A program made the translations under genes and the position numbers. A stretch of 64,000 nt of DNA from Salvator merianae (Eukaryota; Chordata; Lepidosauria; Squamata; Teiidae), in the NCBI GenBank assembly GCA_003586115.2, contig QVOM02000042.1:40452204-40516203 (forward strand), in the 5' to 3' direction. The notes beneath the pieces are model-generated. The model was not told where the DNA came from. It saw only the letters and a list, made by a program, of their open reading frames with translations, and made no database searches. Numbering within the stretch: the first letter of the stretch is position 1; every line of letters starts with the position of its first letter. Below, one piece after another: positions 59,878-64,000 of the stretch.

Positions 59878-60562
59878 CAGCCCCCCTCCACCTCTCTCCT
59901 TGCCTCTCTATCTGACTGGCTTTCCTCCCTGCTGACAAACAGGCAGGCAGGTTCCAGTCAGTGACTGGCCGGCCACCCCGCAGGCGCGGCGTGTGTGTAG
60001 CTGCTAGACTCGCCCTGCTCAGTGCGCAGGCGTGCAGCGAGGCTTGAGCGCGCAACCGTCAGAGCCCTTCCCTGCAAGCCCTGGACGTAAAGAGGGTGGC
60101 AGCGTTCTCTCCCCCTCCCTTCCGCGCCTTTCCTCTTCTTCAGGGCAAATTGGTGGCGCCGCCGCCGCGCCGCGGGCACGCTATCAGGCGACTCACTCGG
60201 CAGCGATCCTGCTTGTCGCGCGAGATTGGAAGAGTCGGTTAAACTGTCCTGCACACTGCTGTCTCTGCTTGTCAGTAGGAGAGAGGCAGAGACAGGCGGA
60301 GCTGTTTTGTTTTAAAGTAGCGACTGTGTGTCACTCGCTTTTCCATAACAACTAGCTGCGTATGGACATTTTGTTCTTGCTCCAGCCAGATGTGTTCCAG
60401 GCAACGTGCACGCCTCGCAGCAGCAGAGTAGTTTTCCCTTTTGCACCATGGTCAAGCTGCTCCTGCTTCCAGAAAATGTACGGGACGTTGTCCTGGATGC
60501 AACCCACAAACCGTGCTCCTTGTCTCCGCATCCTAGCAGACTGCTGGCCATGTTGATGAACT

Positions 60563-60953
60563 AGCACTTTCTTGCTAGCGAGTGTCCAGATGCTCATTAG
60601 CTTCAGAGTTCAGGAGCGTCTGCGAAGACTCCTGAACACTATCCACAGCTTGACTGGAAACTGCTGGACTGCTCCTGGCGAGCAGCATTCGCACCTGCTT
60701 CCAGGTGCGAACAATGCAGGCCACAGCACAGCTGTTCAGTCATGTGCCGCATCCCTGGTCACAATGGCAGTGGCCAGATGTTTCTGTGGCCACTGTCACG
60801 GCGGGCAGGCCAGCATCCACAATGTGAGAGCTGGAAGCCCAGTTCTGGACTGTTCCATCCCTTGCAGTGTGGATGGTTGCTACACCGCTGGGTCTGTTCC
60901 AGCTTAGAATGGTATAATTATATCCTTTTACGCTGACAAGTGCAAACAGGCCC
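60563..60953. mobile_element. Palindromic MITE, family B
   Basis: The left end TAGCACTTTCTTGCTAGCGA continues with GTGTCCAGATGCTCATTAGC; the right end is CAAGTGCAAACAGGCCC. Inside the left end, TTCAGGAGCGTCTGCGAAGA pairs with ACTCCTGAA. The right half has a GTGTGGATGGTTGCTACACC hairpin and TTCCAGCTTAGAATGG. The layout matches 53680-54574. Confidence 0.65.
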
Positions 60954-61344
60954 TTTGTTTATGAAACAGTCTCTCCATATAGTTTGACATGGATAGTCAT
61001 GTTACAGTGTTGCTGGATCCTTTTAATGCAAGAGTTCATGCCTGGTTCTGGCATCAAGATGTCTTTGGAAATTCTGCCTGGTGACCATGTGACATCATGG
61101 TCTTAAGGTACTATATCGCTATGAAACAAAAACAAGGATCCAAAATATAGATCCTCATGGACTTGCCTTATTTTTACTTGGGATCTTTCAGAGCCACCAT
61201 CTCAGCTCACATAACATTCATGTTCTTGAACTGAACAACGAAAAGTATCTTCCTGATTTTTGGACAGTATCTGTGGCAAGGAATTGATGAGTTGTTTTCA
61301 TCTAATATTTCTCCACTAAGATCAAGGCAGCACATGGTATTCTC

Positions 61345-61450
61345 CTCTGCTCCAAGTTATTCTCACAACTGCCCTGTAAGGTAGATTAGGCTGAGAGGCA
61401 ATGACTTGACCCCAGCCATCTAGGAAGCCTCCCTGGTGGGGATTCATTCT
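61345..61450 (+). repeat. SINE-like fragment (MIR-type 3' end)
   Basis: Reads ttctcacaactgccctgtaa, ggtagattaggctgagaggc, aatgacttgacccc and gtggggattcattctc. The CTCACAACxxCCCTGTxAGGTAGxTTAGGCTGAGAG core and 'GGGGATT' end are typical of reptile MIR/CORE-type SINEs. Confidence 0.6.
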
Positions 61451-62029
61451 CAGGGACTCCAAGGTAGCTTCCACACCATGCATTGCAACACGCAAAGCAG
61501 AGAACTTCCCTGGCCAACTGTGTCAGGAATAAGGCAAGACATCCATGTACGCTGCTGGAAGTGGGCTGTTTCCAGAGCCTAGTGAAGTGTCACCAGATTC
61601 CAGAATGGGTCTGGGCTACTCCTGCAACCACTGTCTTGGCCACATGGTGGCAGCAGATCTGAAACTGAGGGTGTGATCAGACTGGGCTGTTTTAATTTGC
61701 CTGAAATGAACAGACAGCTTATTTGTGGACACATGTTTTTTTTTTTGTATTCAAACACTTACCGGATTACATCAACATCCTCCCTTTCCATCCCCACTGC
61801 TGACTGCGTTCACCTCCAAAACAGGTAACAGCTTCCCTAGCAACAGGTGGAACTTGCTCATTGATCAGCTGGAGAGCCCTTCTTCCTGTGTCTGTGATTG
61901 GTTATTCTCTGGCAGCAAATTAATCTGTGCTGTAATTGATTCAGATTCCCTTTGTTTCCTACCTTCTGGCTGAGGGTTGACTTCCTACTTCCCATTATGC
62001 CGGTGTTCCGCTTCCTTGCAGTTTCATCA

Positions 62030-63880
62030 CGATGCCGACGTTGGAGCTTCTCGTTCTGCTAGTCAGTGCATTTTATGTTCATATTCTGATGCTGCACCTT
62101 AGGCTACTGTTGGCTGCTAGGAGGAAGGAGATAATTCAGGCATGTAGATTAGCTCTTCTGCACCACTGTTGGAAGGGCTGTGAGATGACAAAGGCACTTC
62201 TGTAGCACCATCCCTTTGCAGTTTCACAGAAGCTCATGCTTCACCGATGTTACTGGGAACTTCATGCTACACATTTGGGGTGATGAAGAGTGGATCACAC
62301 ATTTCTGTATGACAAGGTCCACATTTGAATTCCTAGTGGATTCAAATTCAAATTCACATTTGAATTTCTTATGGAAACAGTGCCCTCGTACGTGGAAAGC
62401 AATTACTGTCAGAAAACAACCTGCAACCACAGTTTAGTGGCTGGCAACTAACTGCTGATACTGAGTTAACTTGGGCAACGTTCTGAAATCGGTTGCTTGA
62501 TAGCTGCTCTTATAGTTCTAGAAGGGACCCTTGCCACTGAGTCCCACCTACTCAAGTGGATGGTCTGCGTCAGCACCATTCAACCGATAATTATTGCATT
62601 AATCTTACCAATTTCCCCGCTATTTGCATATTACCGTTTACTTGGTTAGATATGATATTGATCCGTTACTTTTAACCAACTGGCTGGGTTTTAATAGGGT
62701 AGATCTCCCTTAACAATTCTAGAACTTGCTGAAGAGACTTGCAAAACAGCCTCACATTTCATCCTGTTGATCCTATTCCCATATTGTGAGATGGGAAGAG
62801 ATATGTTGCCTCAAATCTTAATGCCCTTTTGGGAAGCTTACATTCTCTGCCAAGAGAACTCAATGATCCTTACATTGGGATCTAGAGATTTAGTGACAGA
62901 GGTGGAAATATGTGCTTGGTCCCCCCTTTAAATCTTTACTGTATCAAACCTTGGCTTAATTAACTATAAGGAGTTATAATTAATGTGGGCACTCATTGCA
63001 CTCTGCACAATTTGGCCATTACAACTTGCTGATCACAATGTCTACTATGGGTGGGGGAACAGACAACATTCATTTTTGAAAGTACTAGTAGGATTGCTGG
63101 GTCCCAATATATATACATATCACAGAGCCATGACATCTCAGGTGACAAGCCATATTAGCTCACTTATTGTGACTACCATTTCATGTAGCACTTGTGAAGG
63201 AGAATGTTGGTGTGGTTGATGGAACCCACATTTCCATCTTTGCACCCGTACATCAGGCTGCCGAGTATATCAACCAAAAAAATTTATTCTCTGTGGTACT
63301 CATGAGAATAGTTGATGGGAATAGCAAATTTGCCAGTGTGGACATAGTTTGATCAGTAGATCACATGATGGTTTTATTTTCAGGAACATATCCGTCTGTG
63401 AAGCTATGGATGTAAGAGCCATTTTCCCCAGAAACCCCTCACGGAATATACAAATGTTACAGGTGCCATCACTGATAATTGAGGATGCGGCCTTTTCCAT
63501 GGGTAAATAGCTAATGAAACTTTTTGGAGACCATCTTGATGCAATCAAGGTTCATTTCAATTACATGTTGGCAAAGGCTTGCAACACAGAATGCACTTTC
63601 AGCAGACTAAAAAAATACTGATGCTGCCTTCATGGAGCTCTGCAGAAACAAATATCAATTCTATTATAGCAGCATGTGTGGTGCTTCACAACATCCGTGA
63701 CGCCAGAGAACCACAGATGTTCTGTGCAGTTCTAGGACAGCCAGTCCACCATCCAGAAGACATTTGGGTGGAAGTGGGCACAGGGAGGAGGAGGGGAGTC
63801 AAGGGGAAGGAAGTGAGGAATGCCATTGCCCAGTTTATCTGGGAGAAAAGCAGAAGACAGAAAAGCAACTATTCCTGAAT
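62030..63880 (+). pseudogene. PIF/Harbinger transposase (HARBI1-like), broken
   Basis: Harbinger transposases are DDE enzymes related to the domesticated gene HARBI1. In order: PTLELLVLLVSAFYVHILML (62035, hydrophobic N-terminus), WITHFCMTRSTFEFLVD (about 62290, the WxxxFRMxRxTFxxL motif), VDGTHISIFAPVHQAAEYIN (63215, first catalytic Asp at 63218), IIEDAAFSMGK (second Asp at 63484), NTECTFSRLKKY (Glu at 63589) and SIIAACVVLHNIRD (63667). All three acidic residues survive, but there are at least two frameshifts and in-frame stops at 63350 and 63508, so it is dead. It lies upstream of VPS13A, pointing away. The terminal repeats are not identified. Confidence 0.85.
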
Positions 63881-64000
63881 CCCTTCTGTTCTTCCTGTGT
63901 TGTGTTCTTTGCTTAGCTTCCAGTAGCTATTGAGAAACTTATGGAAGGGTAGTGATGCATGATGCTCACTAATGCGCTTTGTGGTATTTAAGGTTCATAT

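Larger units (their letters stand above)
59250..60270. promoter_or_regulatory. CpG-rich promoter region of VPS13A
   Basis: By eye this is clearly richer in G+C and CpG than the AT-rich surroundings (for example ggcggcggc near 59280 and gccgccgccgcgccgcg near 60160). It contains exon 1 and the sequence before it. No TATA box is visible upstream of the ATG, which fits a CpG-island housekeeping promoter. The transcription start cannot be placed from sequence alone. The plus-strand side also lacks a recognisable coding exon, so a divergent partner gene is not supported. Confidence 0.8.
60271..62029. other. Region upstream of VPS13A with MITE and SINE-like repeat
   Basis: No coding exon recognised. 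Contains the family B MITE and the SINE-like fragment listed separately. The string gagggtgtgatcagactggg near 61665 could be the left end of the Harbinger element downstream; this is a guess, as the right end lies beyond the window. Confidence 0.55.

Noticed and set aside
60032..60355. 107-codon plus-strand open frame upstream of VPS13A
   Set aside because: Lies in CpG-rich promoter DNA where stops are rare; no family similarity.
61981..64000. Intact HARBI1 host gene
   Set aside because: In-frame stops and frameshifts between the catalytic residues show a dead transposon copy, not the domesticated gene.

Overview
The window is a stretch of vertebrate nuclear DNA. It is dominated by the 5' third of one large, intron-rich gene on the minus strand, VPS13A (chorein), which encodes a bridge-like lipid-transfer protein. 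I found 20 consecutive coding exons. Exon 1, with the ATG, lies at 59679-59778, and exon 20 lies at 1865-2001. All introns are GT-AG, all exon phases are compatible, and the exons join into exactly 682 codons (2046 nt) without an internal stop. The match is to VPS13A rather than VPS13C; for example, exon 12 reads [14 protein letters not shown] and exon 20 reads [10 protein letters not shown]. The rest of the gene lies off the left edge, so only the N-terminal part of the protein is here.

The repeat content suggests a reptile, probably a squamate (lizard). There are CR1/L2-like and L1 LINE fossils, LINE 3' tails ending in AT-rich 'aataaataa' strings, a SINE-like tail with the CTCACAACxxCCCTGTxAGG motif, many short palindromic DNA transposons, and a PIF/Harbinger transposase fossil. 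The species assignment is inference.

Layout from right to left, following transcription. 61.9-63.9 kb holds a broken Harbinger transposase on the plus strand. 60.5-61.0 kb holds a MITE, and 61.3-61.5 kb a SINE-like tail. 59.2-60.3 kb is a GC- and CpG-rich promoter region with exon 1, a G-run cluster and two CACGTG E-boxes. Intron 1 (49.7-59.7 kb) is packed with palindromic MITEs, including an 895-bp CpG-rich element with terminal inverted repeats and a 3-bp target duplication. Introns 2-5 hold a 94-nt pure purine minisatellite, a CR1-like fossil and more MITEs. Intron 6 (34.6-37.7 kb) holds an endogenous retrovirus remnant (env transmembrane-subunit fragment, polypurine tract, LTR with TATA box) and two U6 snRNA retropseudogenes in opposite orientations, each with target-site duplications. 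Intron 8 holds a CR1-like LINE and an L1 3' end. Intron 12 holds an antisense L1 fossil (ORF1 and ORF2 remnants). Intron 20 holds another CR1-like fossil at the window edge.

I see no protein-coding gene other than VPS13A and the transposon and retrovirus remnants. I did not find a clearly new biological system. The most interesting material is the set of MITE families and their likely link to Harbinger, the paired U6 retrocopies, and the promoter architecture.
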